A stretch of DNA of 64,000 nt from an uncultured Porphyromonas sp. (GCF_900541275.1 NZ_UQJH01000004.1:1-64000); one strand, 5' to 3'; positions 18,929 to 28,045 are shown, counted from the first letter of the stretch. Notes: generated by a model from the sequence alone, not told the origin. Program-made: numbers and translations.

Positions 18929-19186
18929 ATGATCATAGTCACGGCAAGAGACTTTAGGGGCGAGCAAGGGAAGTACTTCCGGATGGTAGAGAGGGGCGAG
19001 GACGTGGTCATCAAGTCGAGAGACCACGGCTCCTTCAAGCTTGTTCCGATCACAGACGATGATACCCTGCTCTCTAAGAAGGAATTCTTTGATAAGATCA
19101 GGCAGGCAGAGGAGGAGATAGAGGCTGGAGAGGGCAAGGACTTTGCCACCGCTGAGGAGGCAGCGACCTATTTCCGCTCCTTATAG
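18929..19186 (+). CDS. Phd/YefM-type antitoxin
   Basis: This 85-residue protein opens MIIVTARDFRGEQGKYFRMV, the classic Phd/YefM DNA-binding and dimerisation fold, followed by GEDVVIKSRDHGSFKLVPI. The acidic C-terminal half (KIRQAEEEIEAGEGKDFATA) fits a toxin-wrapping tail. The frame is open from 18887, but ATG 18929 gives the canonical family start. Its stop overlaps the GTG of the downstream toxin gene by one base, the usual coupling for these pairs. The toxin is frameshifted, so this antitoxin may now be an orphan. Confidence 0.85.
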   Translation: MIIVTARDFRGEQGKYFRMVERGEDVVIKSRDHGSFKLVPITDDDTLLSKKEFFDKIRQAEEEIEAGEGKDFATAEEAATYFRSL

Positions 19187-19457
19187 TGTATCACATCAAG
19201 GCCTCAAAGACCTTTGAGGAGGACCTCAAGAAGCTCAAGAAGCGTGAGGCTAAAGTCTCCAGAAAACCCTTAGACTCATCGAGGAGGTAGCTGAGCATCC
19301 TGAGTCAGGGACCGGCAAGCCGGAACCGCTAAGGGGACTGCCACCGGGGAGGTGGTCACGGAGACTGACCCAGAAGCACCGACTGGTATACCGGATAGTA
19401 GAGGAGGCGAAGGAGGTCCACCTGCTATCCGCCTATGGACACTACGACGACAAATAG
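19186..19457 (+). pseudogene. YoeB/Txe-family mRNA endonuclease toxin, frameshifted
   Basis: From GTG 19186 the frame reads VYHIKASKTFEEDLKKLKK and meets a stop near 19290. In the next frame the protein continues with TLRLIEEVAEHPESGTGKPE, then RWSRRLTQKHRLVYRIVEE and a terminal LLSAYGHYDDK ending at 19455-19457. The GTGKPE, WSRR and HRLVY blocks are the YoeB signature, including the usual catalytic C-terminal His-Tyr. One missing base at about 19256-19262 accounts for the break. Restored, it would be about 90 residues, the normal toxin length. Loss of toxicity with retention of the antitoxin is a common decay path; a sequencing error remains possible. Confidence 0.82.
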
Positions 19458-19540
19458 CACCGGATGCAGGGTGTAGGGGAATCAAAAAATGGCTAACTTC
19501 GCATCAGAATCAACCACGATTACTTGATACAATCCCAATA

Positions 19541-20458
19541 ATGACTGACCCTGCTGTCCCCTCCGCAGAGACGACAACGACTCACCGAGCCGGACCGATG
19601 GCTAAGGAGATCCTCCTGATCGTCATCGGCTCCTTCCTCGAGGCGCTGGCGTATGGTGGCTTCATCGCCCCCAACGATATCATCCCCGGTGGGGTCTATG
19701 GTATCACCATCGCCCTCCACGAGCTGACGAAGGGGGTATTTGCTTTCGCTCCCGACGGACTGCCGATCGGGACGACGGCGCTCTTCTTCAACGTCCCCCT
19801 CCTCCTCCTGGCGATGCATAAGCTGGGGCTGAAGTCGGGACCCAAGACGGTGCTCACCTTTATCCTCATCTCGCTTTTCACCGACGGGATCACCCTCTTC
19901 CTCGACCACAAGCCGATCATCGACGATATGATCCTCGCCTCCTGCTACGGCGGGGCGATCCTCGGTGTGGGGGTCTTCCTCGTCTTCCGTGCCGAGAGCA
20001 CGAGCGCAGGGACGGACGTGCTGGGGCGGATCATCGCCAAGGGACGGAATATCAAGCTCGGCACCTGCATCATCATCATCGACTCGATCGTGGTCGTCTT
20101 CGGCCTGCTGGTCTTCCGGGACATCAAGGTGCCGCTTTACTCGTGGCTCACCATATTTATATACGGTCGGGTGGTCGAGTTCCTCTCGCCCGAGAACCCC
20201 AAGAAGGCAGTCTTCATCGTCTCCACTCAGGTGGAGCCGATCCGTCAGTGCCTCTCCGCCCTCGGCGTGCGGGGATCGATCCTCCACGGACGGGGCATGT
20301 ACGAGGGTGTGGAGCGCGAGGTGCTCTTCATCGTCGCCGAGCGGAAGACACTCCGCCGCATACGAAGCGAAGTCAGAGCCCTGGACCCCAAGGCCTTTAT
20401 CTCCACCATGGATGCCGGCGAGGATCCGCTGCCGATCCCTAAGGCTCCTCATCAGTAA
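19541..20458 (+). CDS. YitT-family membrane protein (DUF2179)
   Basis: This is an inner-membrane protein of 305 residues. About five hydrophobic segments follow the N-terminal tail (for example ILLIVIGSFLEALAYGGFIA, then IDSIVVVFGLLVF). A soluble C-terminal DUF2179 domain of about 80 residues comes last (KKAVFIVSTQVEPIRQCLSA, then GMYEGVEREVLFIVAER), the layout of the YitT/YqfU family. The start at ATG 19541 is chosen because the open frame before it runs through the toxin pseudogene; MAKEILL at 19598 is an alternative. The transported substrate is unknown for the family. Confidence 0.85.
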   Translation: MTDPAVPSAETTTTHRAGPMAKEILLIVIGSFLEALAYGGFIAPNDIIPGGVYGITIALHELTKGVFAFAPDGLPIGTTALFFNVPLLLLAMHKLGLKSGPKTVLTFILISLFTDGITLFLDHKPIIDDMILASCYGGAILGVGVFLVFRAESTSAGTDVLGRIIAKGRNIKLGTCIIIIDSIVVVFGLLVFRDIKVPLYSWLTIFIYGRVVEFLSPENPKKAVFIVSTQVEPIRQCLSALGVRGSILHGRGMYEGVEREVLFIVAERKTLRRIRSEVRALDPKAFISTMDAGEDPLPIPKAPHQ

Positions 20459-20464
20459 TCTCTT

Positions 20465-20908
20465 ATGTCTAAGCTAAGTCCGGAAATGTGTACCGTCCCC
20501 GTGGACGGCGAGTATGATCCCTCGGTGATGCGCTTCCTCCACATACGCACCCACCTGCGTGAGGAGCTGTCCACCGGCAAGTACCCGTATCGGGTCGATA
20601 TCACCTGGCCCTACGATGGGGACGAGAAGGGGCTCCCCGACCCTGAGACCGCCGATGCGATGAAGGGCTTCCGCGAGCGGGTGATCGACGAAGCGCTCGA
20701 GCGGGACAAGCTTGCCCTACTCGCCTACGAGGTGGTGGGCGAGGAGCGCTGCCTCTGGTGCATCTACACGCGGAATATCCCAGCCTTCCAGGAGATGCTC
20801 AACGAAGCCTCCGCGGAGCTGCCGGACTACCCGCTGGAGATCTATGCAGAGGAGGACCGGGAGGGTCTCGCCTTTGGCGAAGTGGAGCCGCTGATCGCGG
20901 CTGAGTAG
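20465..20908 (+). CDS. DUF695-like protein
   Basis: This 147-residue soluble protein has no signal peptide. The pattern KYPYRVDITWPYDGDEKGLPD, split by a helix-rich middle, and then CLWCIYTRNIPAFQEMLNEA resembles the DUF695 family, whose members have no assigned activity. It starts 6 bases after the YitT gene and is followed by a strong terminator, so the two form a small operon. The family assignment is by recognisable pattern only. Confidence 0.65.
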   Translation: MSKLSPEMCTVPVDGEYDPSVMRFLHIRTHLREELSTGKYPYRVDITWPYDGDEKGLPDPETADAMKGFRERVIDEALERDKLALLAYEVVGEERCLWCIYTRNIPAFQEMLNEASAELPDYPLEIYAEEDREGLAFGEVEPLIAAE

Positions 20909-20925
20909 CCTGCCCGTAAATGCAA

Positions 20926-20962
20926 AGCGGGGACGCACTTCGGATAAAAGTGCGTCCCCGCT
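20926..20962. terminator. Hairpin terminator after DUF695 gene
   Basis: Perfect 15-base arms (20926-20940 and 20948-20962, AGCGGGGACGCACTT and complement) with a 7-base loop. No long T-tract follows, but the position directly after the gene and before the next promoter fits a terminator. Confidence 0.75.
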
Positions 20963-21031
20963 CTGTATCAGGACCTTTGGTGGACGAGGTGAAAGAAATA
21001 TCAATTTTTCTTCAAGAATAGCTACTGTAAA

Positions 21032-21063
21032 TTTGTAAGGTACCGAGTTTATACCTATCTTTG
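21032..21063 (+). promoter_or_regulatory. Promoter of the ABC exporter operon
   Basis: A -33 TTTG (21032-21035) and a -7 TATCTTTG (21056-21063) are separated by 20 bases, a good Bacteroidetes promoter. It lies 30 bases before the ATPase ATG at 21094 and precedes six closely spaced genes. Confidence 0.75.
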
Positions 21064-21093
21064 CTTCGTCAACCAATCAAAGTAAGTAACGCA

Positions 21094-21792
21094 ATGGAGA
21101 CAGACAGCAGAGAGCGCACCCCGGTAGTCGACGTCCGGGAGCTGCACAAGACATATCCGGGAGCTCAGCCGCTCCACGTCCTTAAGGGCGTCTCCCTCCG
21201 AGTCGAGGAGGGAGAGATGGTGTCTCTGATGGGAGCGAGTGGCTCCGGCAAGAGTACCCTACTCAATGTCCTCGGCATCCTCGACACCTACGACGCCGGC
21301 TCATACTACCTGGACGGGCAGCTGATCACCCGCCCGGGGGAGAACGAAGCAGCGGAGCTCCGGGGGCATAAGATCGGATTTGTCTTCCAGTCCTTCAACC
21401 TCATCTCCTTCAAGACTGCGCTGGAGAATGTCGCCCTGCCGCTTTACTATCAGGGCGTCAGCACCCGCAAGCGGATGAAGCTCGCCGAGGAGTACCTTGA
21501 TCGCGTGGGACTGCTCCCCTGGAGGGATCACCTGCCTAATGAGATGTCCGGCGGACAGAAGCAGCGCGTCTCCATCGCCCGGGCTCTCATCACCCGCCCC
21601 CGCCTGCTCCTTGCCGACGAGCCGACCGGCGCACTCGACAGCGCCACGGCAGATGATGTGATGCGGCTCCTCAGGGAGATCAATGAGGAGGACCACATGA
21701 CCGAGCTCATCGTCACCCACGCCAAGGAGGTGGCAGAGCTGACCGACAGGATCATCCACATCAAGGACGGCCTCATCACCGACGAGCCATGA
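21094..21792 (+). CDS. MacB/LolD-type ABC transporter ATPase
   Basis: This is a 232-residue cytoplasmic ATPase. Walker A is GASGSGKST (47-55), the signature is MSGGQKQR (151-158) and Walker B is LLLADEPTGALD (171-182). The EPTGALD and the QSFNLI Q-loop are typical of the MacB/LolD/FtsE subfamily, which drives mechanotransmission rather than substrate passage through the membrane. The start ATG 21094 follows the promoter; the frame is open upstream but would overlap it. It overlaps the first permease by 4 bases (ATGA). Confidence 0.93.
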   Translation: METDSRERTPVVDVRELHKTYPGAQPLHVLKGVSLRVEEGEMVSLMGASGSGKSTLLNVLGILDTYDAGSYYLDGQLITRPGENEAAELRGHKIGFVFQSFNLISFKTALENVALPLYYQGVSTRKRMKLAEEYLDRVGLLPWRDHLPNEMSGGQKQRVSIARALITRPRLLLADEPTGALDSATADDVMRLLREINEEDHMTELIVTHAKEVAELTDRIIHIKDGLITDEP

Positions 21793-23075
21793 AAGAGCTA
21801 TTTGCCGAGATCCTCGCCTCTATGCGGACGAGCAAGCTCCGCACCTTCCTCACCTCCTTCACCATCGCCTGGGGGATCATCATCCTTGTCGTGCTGCTGG
21901 GCATCGGGACCGGCATCCGCAATGGTGCCACCCGCATGTCTGAGGATATGGGGATGAGCCACTTCGGGACGAAGGTCACCCTACAGGAGACCGACCTGCC
22001 CTATGCGGGGTACCAGAAGGGACGGAAGCCCCGGCTGACCGCCGAGCAGATCGATCGCCTGAGGAGCACCTTTGCCGATGATCTCTACGGCATCGATCCG
22101 GCCCCGAGCTTCTCCTTCCTCACCTTCACCACCGACTTCGGCTCCGCCAGCACCCAACTGGATACCGCCACGCCTCTGAGTGAGCGCTTCCGCACCCTCC
22201 GCGTGATACAGGGACGCACTTTCTCCCCCCGCGAACTGGCTATGGGGGAGCGGGTGGCGCTACTCTGCAAGAGTACCATCTCGAAGCTCTTCGAGGCCGG
22301 CACCGACCCCATCGGACAGGTGATCACTGCCGGAGGCATCAGCTACCGCATCATCGGCGTGACGGAGGATGTCAATCCCTTCTTCGCCGTGACTGAGATA
22401 CCGCTCACCACCTACCAGGGACTCTACCCCAATCAAATGATCGAGGTGAGCAACATTAAGCTTTACCCAAAAGGGTCCAAGGCAGAAGAGATGAAGAGCT
22501 TCGAAGAGCGACTTAAGGGCGAGCTGTCGAGTATGCTGAAGTTTGACCCCAACGATGCCTACGTCTTCCGACTCCACAGCTCCACGGATGTGAAAAACTC
22601 AATGGACAAGGCCTTCAATGGTCTCGACATGCTCCTCTGGATCATGGGGCTCGGCAGCCTCGCCGTCGGCTCCATCGGCGTCTCCACCATCATGACCGTC
22701 ACCGTGCGGGAGCGCATGCGGGAGATCGGCATCCGCAAGGCCCTCGGCGCCCGACCGAGAGACATACTCAAGATGATCCTCGGCGAGAGCGTCGCCCTCT
22801 CCGTCGTCTCCGGTCTCGTCGGGCTGCTCCTCGGCGCCGGCATCGTCCGGCTCATCGGCTACTCTGCCGAGCACGATAGCTGGGCGATCCAGGAGATAAA
22901 TAATGAAAATGGTGCCGAGGCGGCCTACTACCACATCGTCAGCGACCCGAGTGTCAACCTCAGCATCGCCATCGGAGCGCTGATCGTACTGGTGCTTGTC
23001 GGCATCATCGCCGGCATCCGTCCGGCACGCCACGCCCTCCATGTCCCTGCCGTCATCGCCATGAGAGATAAGTAA
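21789..23075 (+). CDS. MacB-like ABC permease 1
   Basis: This is an inner-membrane protein of 428 residues with the MacB layout. The first transmembrane helix lies near residues 20-40 (FLTSFTIAWGIIILVVLLGI), followed by a large periplasmic MacB-PCD domain. Three C-terminal FtsX-type helices follow (MLLWIMGLGSLAVGSIGVST, then LVGLLLGAGIVRLIG, then ALIVLVLVGIIAGI). The cytoplasmic loop RERMREIGIRKALGARPRDI is the family hallmark. It pairs with the second permease, so the transporter is probably a heterodimer with one ATPase type. Confidence 0.92.
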   Translation: MKELFAEILASMRTSKLRTFLTSFTIAWGIIILVVLLGIGTGIRNGATRMSEDMGMSHFGTKVTLQETDLPYAGYQKGRKPRLTAEQIDRLRSTFADDLYGIDPAPSFSFLTFTTDFGSASTQLDTATPLSERFRTLRVIQGRTFSPRELAMGERVALLCKSTISKLFEAGTDPIGQVITAGGISYRIIGVTEDVNPFFAVTEIPLTTYQGLYPNQMIEVSNIKLYPKGSKAEEMKSFEERLKGELSSMLKFDPNDAYVFRLHSSTDVKNSMDKAFNGLDMLLWIMGLGSLAVGSIGVSTIMTVTVRERMREIGIRKALGARPRDILKMILGESVALSVVSGLVGLLLGAGIVRLIGYSAEHDSWAIQEINNENGAEAAYYHIVSDPSVNLSIAIGALIVLVLVGIIAGIRPARHALHVPAVIAMRDK

Positions 23076-23079
23076 GAGT

Positions 23080-24357
23080 ATGAGTAAGCTATTCTCCACA
23101 GAGCTCTGGAGCGAGGTCTTCTACTCGCTGAGACGCAACCGCCGCCGCACCCTCGTCACGTCACTTGGGGTCTTCTTCGGGATGTTTTTCTTCGTCCTCC
23201 TCGACGGGCTGGGCACCGGCATCGGCAACAGCATCAACGAGGGTTTCTCCACCCTCTCCAAGCGTATGGTCGCAGTCTTTGGGAGTCGAACCACCAAGCC
23301 CTACCGGGGTTATAAGGCCAACCGCTACATCGAGCTCACCTACCGGGACTACCTCTGGATGAGCGACCATGCCAAGAGCCTCGATAAGGCAGGCTGCTTC
23401 CTCGGCTTCAATAAGGAAAACATGTGGTCGGACTCCCAGATCACTGCCAACGGCAAGTCGGCAAAGGACTTCGTTGTCGGCGTCACTCACGAGTACCCCT
23501 ACGACATCCGCCCGGTAATCGTCTCTTATGGGCGCTATATGACTCGCGAGGAGATCAAGCGGGGTGACCCGGTCTGTGTCATGGGACTGAGGACGACAAA
23601 GAACTTCTTTGACAAGCCGGAGGACGCAGTGGGGAAGTACCTCTCCGTCGGAGGGATTGCCTTCCGCATCGTAGGGGTGATCGAGACTATGAACGACAAC
23701 TTCAATCTTGGATATAATGCCAAGTGGTGTGTCGAGGTGCCGATAGACTTTGCCGTCGGTGGCAATCTAGACCGGGAGGTGATGATCTCCGGACTGCTTA
23801 AGGAGGGCAGCTCAGCCGACGACCTCCGGAGCGAGCTGAGTGGTTACATTGCTCGCGTCCACCACGTGGATCCGACCGACACCGGCGCGCTCGGTATGGT
23901 GGACGTCGAGTCACAGCTCCGCATCTTTGACCTGATGGCCAACCTCCTGAATGCCCTCGTATGGATCATCGGTCTCGGCACCCTCCTCACCGGCGTCATC
24001 TCGGTCAGCAACATCCTCCTCGTGACCGTCAAGGAGCGACAGCGGGAGATCGGTGTCCGCCGCGCCCTCGGAGCCAAGCCGATCGACATTGTGATCCAAT
24101 TTATGCTCGAGTCGATGGCGATGATCCTCGTCGCCGGACTCCTCGGGCTGCTCGTCGGACTGCTCCTTCTCCTCGGCATCGGCGCCCTGTCGGAGAGTAC
24201 CGGCAAGCTGGCTGAGATCCTCGTACGCCCCTACCCGACGCCGGGGATCCTCCTCTTCTCCCTCATCATCATGATCCTTTCGGGTGCCTTTGCCGGGCTA
24301 TTGCCGGTGCAGAAGGCGCTCGGCATCAAGGCGATCGACGCCATACGCGACGAGTAA
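23080..24357 (+). CDS. MacB-like ABC permease 2
   Basis: This 425-residue paralogue of the preceding permease starts 4 bases after it. It has the same first helix (LVTSLGVFFGMFFFVLLDGL), periplasmic domain, and C-terminal FtsX helices with the loop KERQREIGVRRALGAKPIDI. Two distinct permeases followed by an adaptor and a TolC protein is the common Bacteroidetes arrangement of MacAB-TolC-type exporters. Confidence 0.92.
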   Translation: MSKLFSTELWSEVFYSLRRNRRRTLVTSLGVFFGMFFFVLLDGLGTGIGNSINEGFSTLSKRMVAVFGSRTTKPYRGYKANRYIELTYRDYLWMSDHAKSLDKAGCFLGFNKENMWSDSQITANGKSAKDFVVGVTHEYPYDIRPVIVSYGRYMTREEIKRGDPVCVMGLRTTKNFFDKPEDAVGKYLSVGGIAFRIVGVIETMNDNFNLGYNAKWCVEVPIDFAVGGNLDREVMISGLLKEGSSADDLRSELSGYIARVHHVDPTDTGALGMVDVESQLRIFDLMANLLNALVWIIGLGTLLTGVISVSNILLVTVKERQREIGVRRALGAKPIDIVIQFMLESMAMILVAGLLGLLVGLLLLLGIGALSESTGKLAEILVRPYPTPGILLFSLIIMILSGAFAGLLPVQKALGIKAIDAIRDE

Positions 24358-24408
24358 TCCCCTTTTCCTTATAGACAAAAAACAATAACTACCTATCATA
24401 TCTCCATT

Positions 24409-25560
24409 ATGATCCAAGATCCATCACAGTCCGGCACCGTCCCGGTGCAGAAGAAGCGTGCGAAGAAGTGGCCCAAGATCCTCCTCTGGGTCGTCATCGG
24501 CCTCGCCATCATCGGTGTCATCGCCACCTCGATCGTCAAGTCGCAGGGTAAGACGAAGGAGCTCTACGAGGAGGTCACCCCGACCGCCAATGACTCGATC
24601 GTCAAGTCGACCGTCCTCACCGGCTCCATCGAGCCGCGCGACGAGATCCTCGTGAAGCCCAATATGAACGGCATCATCGCTGAGCTCAATCACCTCCCCG
24701 GTGACTTCGTCCAGGAGGGCGAGCTGATCGCCAAGATCCAGATGGTCCCCGACGTCGCCATGGTCCAGAGTGCCGCCTCTCGCGTCGATGCCGCCCGCGT
24801 CGACCTGAAGCGCACCGAGGAGGTCTACAAGCGCGACAAGTCCCTCTACGACCAGCAGATCCTCGCCAAGGAGGCCTACGAGACCTCGCTCGCCAACTAC
24901 CGCCGCGCCAAGATCGAGTACAGCTCCGCCGTCGAGCAGCTCGACCTCACCCGCACCGGCTCCTCCGCCTCCACCTCCAAGCGGAATAACACCCTCGTCT
25001 TTGCCACCGTCACCGGGACGATCCTCGAGCAGCCGGTCAAGGTCGGCTCACGCGTCACGATGGCGAATAACTTCAGCGAGGGTACCACCGTCGTCAGCAT
25101 CGCCGACCTCACCGACCTCCTCTTCATCGGTAATGTCAATGAGAGCGACGTCAATAACGTCACCGTCGGCTCCCCCGTCACGATCCACGTCGGGGCGCTC
25201 AAGGACAAGACCTACCACGCTGTCGTGGAGTACGTCTCCCCCAAGGGCAAGGACACCAGCGGGACGATCCTCTTCGAGGTGAAGGCGGCGATCTCGGGTG
25301 ACGACCTCTCGGCACTCAAGGCTGGTTTCTCCAGCAATGCCGAGGTAGAGATGGCGCACAAGACCGGTGTCCTCACCATCCCCGAGGCGACCGTCACCTA
25401 CGAGGGCGACAAGAGCTTCGTCTTCGTCAAGGGCAGCAAGGGGCAGTATGAGAAGAAGGAGGTGACCCTTGGCCTCTCCGACGGCATCAAGGTGGAGGTA
25501 CTCTCCGGACTCACCGGCGACGAGACGCTCCGCGGTAATCTTATGAAGAAGAAGAACTAA
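24409..25560 (+). CDS. HlyD/MacA-type periplasmic adaptor
   Basis: This 383-residue protein is anchored by one helix near residues 22-44 (WPKILLWVVIGLAIIGVIAT). A lipoyl-like half follows (IEPRDEILVKPNMNGIIAEL), then an alpha hairpin (about 120-185). The second lipoyl half, beta-barrel and membrane-proximal domains come last, ending in the usual ETLRGNLMKKKN tail. It links the inner-membrane ABC permeases to the TolC channel encoded next. Co-transcription is implied by close spacing. Confidence 0.92.
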   Translation: MIQDPSQSGTVPVQKKRAKKWPKILLWVVIGLAIIGVIATSIVKSQGKTKELYEEVTPTANDSIVKSTVLTGSIEPRDEILVKPNMNGIIAELNHLPGDFVQEGELIAKIQMVPDVAMVQSAASRVDAARVDLKRTEEVYKRDKSLYDQQILAKEAYETSLANYRRAKIEYSSAVEQLDLTRTGSSASTSKRNNTLVFATVTGTILEQPVKVGSRVTMANNFSEGTTVVSIADLTDLLFIGNVNESDVNNVTVGSPVTIHVGALKDKTYHAVVEYVSPKGKDTSGTILFEVKAAISGDDLSALKAGFSSNAEVEMAHKTGVLTIPEATVTYEGDKSFVFVKGSKGQYEKKEVTLGLSDGIKVEVLSGLTGDETLRGNLMKKKN

Positions 25561-25566
25561 TCCACC

Positions 25567-26925
25567 ATGATCGCTCACAGACTTTTCGTCCCCACTCTTC
25601 TCCTCCCGCTCCTCGCCCTCACGGCTACGGCGCAGGTGCCGGAGGCGGAGCCTACCCTCAGCAGCGAGATGACCCTCTCGCAGTGCATCACCTACGCACA
25701 GAGGCACAGCCCCGAGCTGATCCCCGCCCAGGTGCAGATGGAGCAACTCGAGGTGCAGGAGGAGTCGGCTAAGATGGCCTTCCTCCCCGACCTCAATGCC
25801 GGCGTGGGGCAAAACTTCTCCTTTGGCTACACCCAAGGACACGATAAGGTGCTGAGGAAGAACAACGGATCCTCCACCGGGCTCAATGTCTCCACTTCGC
25901 TCTCCCTCTTTGAGGGCGGCGCCCGCTGGTGGGCACTTAAGAGCAGCCAAGAGGCGCTCGAGAGCAAGGACTACATCCTCGACGAGGTGGAGGACCGGAT
26001 CGCCCTCACCGTCGCCTCCAGCTACGTCGGCGTCCTCCTCGCTCAGCAGATCGTCGAGGTGGCGGAGGAGAATCTCTCCCTCTCCCTTATGCAGCAGAAG
26101 CGGGTCGATGCTCAGGTGGCAGCGGGCAAGCTCGCTCCCTCGGAGCAGCTCAAGATGCGTACCCAGGTGGGTCAGGATCGCCTGGCGCTCAATGAGGCAA
26201 AGTCCGACCTCGACCGTGCCATGCGCGTCCTCCGACTCGATATGGGCATCACGGAGGAGGGCGAGACCTTTACCGTGCCTCAGGAGGATCCCGAGAGCGT
26301 CATCGCCCGATTGGAGCGGGAGTCACCCTATCGTGCGGCACCGGAGTGGACCAATCCCTCCCTCCGTCTCGCTCAGCTACGGTACGACCTCTCCTCCTAC
26401 GACGTCAAGCGCGCCAAGGCTGGCTATATGCCCCGCCTAAGCCTCTCCGGTGGCTACTCTAATGGCTACTTCCACTACTTCGGTGACGAGGTCATCAATC
26501 AGTCCTTCAGCGACCAGCTCAAGTCAAATGGGCAGTACACCATCGGTCTCTCGCTCTCCATCCCGATCTTCAATCGCGGTCAGGTCCGCGCCTCCGTCCG
26601 TCAGGCAGAGCTGCAGCGGGAGAGCGCCCTCGGACAGCTCATCCAGCAGCAGTTTAGCGAGCAGCGAAACATTACCCTCGCCACCGCTGACCTCCGCAAG
26701 GCGGAGGAGTCCTACCGCCTCTCCAAGGACAATGTAGAGGTGGCGCAGGAGTCCCTCGATATGACCGAGAAGGAGTACAATGCCGGTCGCATCACCGCCT
26801 ACGAGTGGGAGCAGTCCAAGAATAAACTCATCGGAGCGAAGTCGCAGTACCTCCAGAGCGTCTACACCCGACTCCTCCGCTCGATCAACCTCACCTACTA
26901 CCTCACCGGAGCACTGCCCCGATAA
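25567..26925 (+). CDS. TolC-family outer-membrane efflux protein
   Basis: This 452-residue protein has a signal peptide (cleaved near TATAQ) and two TolC-type repeats. Long amphipathic helices and strands such as SLSISIPIFN-like patterns (seen as TIGLSLSIPIFNRGQVRAS) are present. The characteristic RVDAQVAAGKLAPSEQLKMR and EYNAGRITAYEWEQSKNKL helices mark the two halves. It starts 6 bases after the adaptor and supplies the outer-membrane duct of the exporter. Confidence 0.93.
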   Translation: MIAHRLFVPTLLLPLLALTATAQVPEAEPTLSSEMTLSQCITYAQRHSPELIPAQVQMEQLEVQEESAKMAFLPDLNAGVGQNFSFGYTQGHDKVLRKNNGSSTGLNVSTSLSLFEGGARWWALKSSQEALESKDYILDEVEDRIALTVASSYVGVLLAQQIVEVAEENLSLSLMQQKRVDAQVAAGKLAPSEQLKMRTQVGQDRLALNEAKSDLDRAMRVLRLDMGITEEGETFTVPQEDPESVIARLERESPYRAAPEWTNPSLRLAQLRYDLSSYDVKRAKAGYMPRLSLSGGYSNGYFHYFGDEVINQSFSDQLKSNGQYTIGLSLSIPIFNRGQVRASVRQAELQRESALGQLIQQQFSEQRNITLATADLRKAEESYRLSKDNVEVAQESLDMTEKEYNAGRITAYEWEQSKNKLIGAKSQYLQSVYTRLLRSINLTYYLTGALPR

Positions 26926-26949
26926 CCCTTTTATTTCATACCAAACACT

Positions 26950-27747
26950 ATGCGCACCCTCAGATACCTACTTGCCTCCCTCGCCCTACTCGCCGGCTTT
27001 GTCGCCGCAGAGGCTCAGGAGCCCGGCCAGTTGCCCGATAAGACCATCACTCTTGACTACTGCCCCACCGACATAACCGCCTCTACAGGCTTCGAGGTGG
27101 TGCTCCGTCCCGGCACGGAGAATAAGGTGGACCTCTACGTCGACAACCTCGACAAGGTCAAGTGCTCCACCGATGCCTCGGAGAAGTCGCTCCGGATCTC
27201 GATGAAGCCCTCCTTTGGGACCATCAAAGACGACGACCACACCTATCTTGCCGTCGTCACCCTCACCGATCTCAATAGCCTCACCGCCCTAAAGGCGGAG
27301 ACCGGCGCTGAGCTGCATATAGACAAGAACTACCGCCCCACTAAGATCGCTCGACTGGAGCTGAAGAGCTTCACCGGCGGCGAGCTGCTCTTCACCGGTG
27401 ATGCGCAAGAAGTGATCGCCACTGCCGCCACCGGGGCTGAGCTCTACCTCTCCGGCAATCAGAGGACGCTGAAGCTCAAGAGCACCACCGGGGGTGAGAT
27501 CGAGTACACCGGCTCCTTCCGCCTCGCTGACATACACGCCGGCACCGGGAGTGACATCACCCTCTCCGGCACCGGTGAGACCGTGAGCATCTCCGCCTCC
27601 TCAGGCGCTGAGGTGGATGGTAGTGATCTCACGGTGAATGGTGGCACCCTCAATGCCGAACTCTCCTCCGACATCACCATCCGCTGCACCGACCGTCGCA
27701 ACATCACCCGCGACGGCAAGGGCGACATCGAGATACTGACGAAGTAA
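26950..27747 (+). CDS. GIN-domain (DUF2807) exported protein
   Basis: This 265-residue protein has a signal peptide (cleaved near AAEAQ) and a repetitive beta-solenoid body (TGFEVVLRPG, then LTALKAETGAELH, TGGELLFTGDAQEV, TGAELYLSGN, TGGEIEYTGS, TGSDITLSGTGE). Short strands are separated by Gly/Thr turns. This is the head-GIN family, often labelled putative auto-transporter adhesin although no barrel is present. Linkage to the exporter, 24 bases after the TolC gene, suggests a surface or periplasmic accessory or even a cargo. Function unknown. Confidence 0.8.
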   Translation: MRTLRYLLASLALLAGFVAAEAQEPGQLPDKTITLDYCPTDITASTGFEVVLRPGTENKVDLYVDNLDKVKCSTDASEKSLRISMKPSFGTIKDDDHTYLAVVTLTDLNSLTALKAETGAELHIDKNYRPTKIARLELKSFTGGELLFTGDAQEVIATAATGAELYLSGNQRTLKLKSTTGGEIEYTGSFRLADIHAGTGSDITLSGTGETVSISASSGAEVDGSDLTVNGGTLNAELSSDITIRCTDRRNITRDGKGDIEILTK

Positions 27748-27771
27748 GGACGAGCAAAAGGATCATCCGGC

Positions 27772-27814
27772 GAGAGCCTGCTCCCCCTTGGGCAAAAGGG
27801 AGGAGCGGGCTCTC
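27772..27814 (+). terminator. Hairpin terminator of the exporter operon
   Basis: An imperfect long hairpin with outer arms GAGAGCC/GGCTCTC and inner GCTCC/GGAGC is followed by CTTTTATTTCTT. It closes the six-gene operon 25 bases after the GIN gene and isolates it from the riboswitch downstream. Confidence 0.8.
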
Positions 27815-27842
27815 CTTTTATTTCTTAACTTTGCACCGCCAA

Positions 27843-28045
27843 GGGGGGCACTCCGTACTGCAAGTATATACCTCCTCTGTAGGAGGTGGGGAAACCGGTG
27901 AGAGTCCGGTACAGTACCCGCTGCTGTAAGTCTCACGCAATAGCCGATCGGCCTCGACAAGCCACTGGGAGCAACACTCCTCGGGAAGGCACCGATGCGG
28001 CAGAGATAAGTCAGAAGACCGACTTGCGACCCGGGATGCGCCCCC
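27843..28045 (+). ncRNA. Adenosylcobalamin riboswitch
   Basis: The conserved core elements occur in order. GGTGAGAGTCCGGTACAGT then CCCGCTGCTGTAAGTC (about 27896-27932) matches the GGTGnnAATCC...CCCGCnnCTGT block. GCCACTGG follows at 27961-27968, GGGAAGGC at 27983-27990, and the B12 box AGTCAGAAGACCGACTT at 28009-28025. The boundaries are approximate. It lies upstream of the AspT/YidE-type transporter, so cobalamin probably represses that gene. No intrinsic terminator is obvious after the aptamer, so control is likely at translation initiation, as in many Bacteroidetes. Confidence 0.93.
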
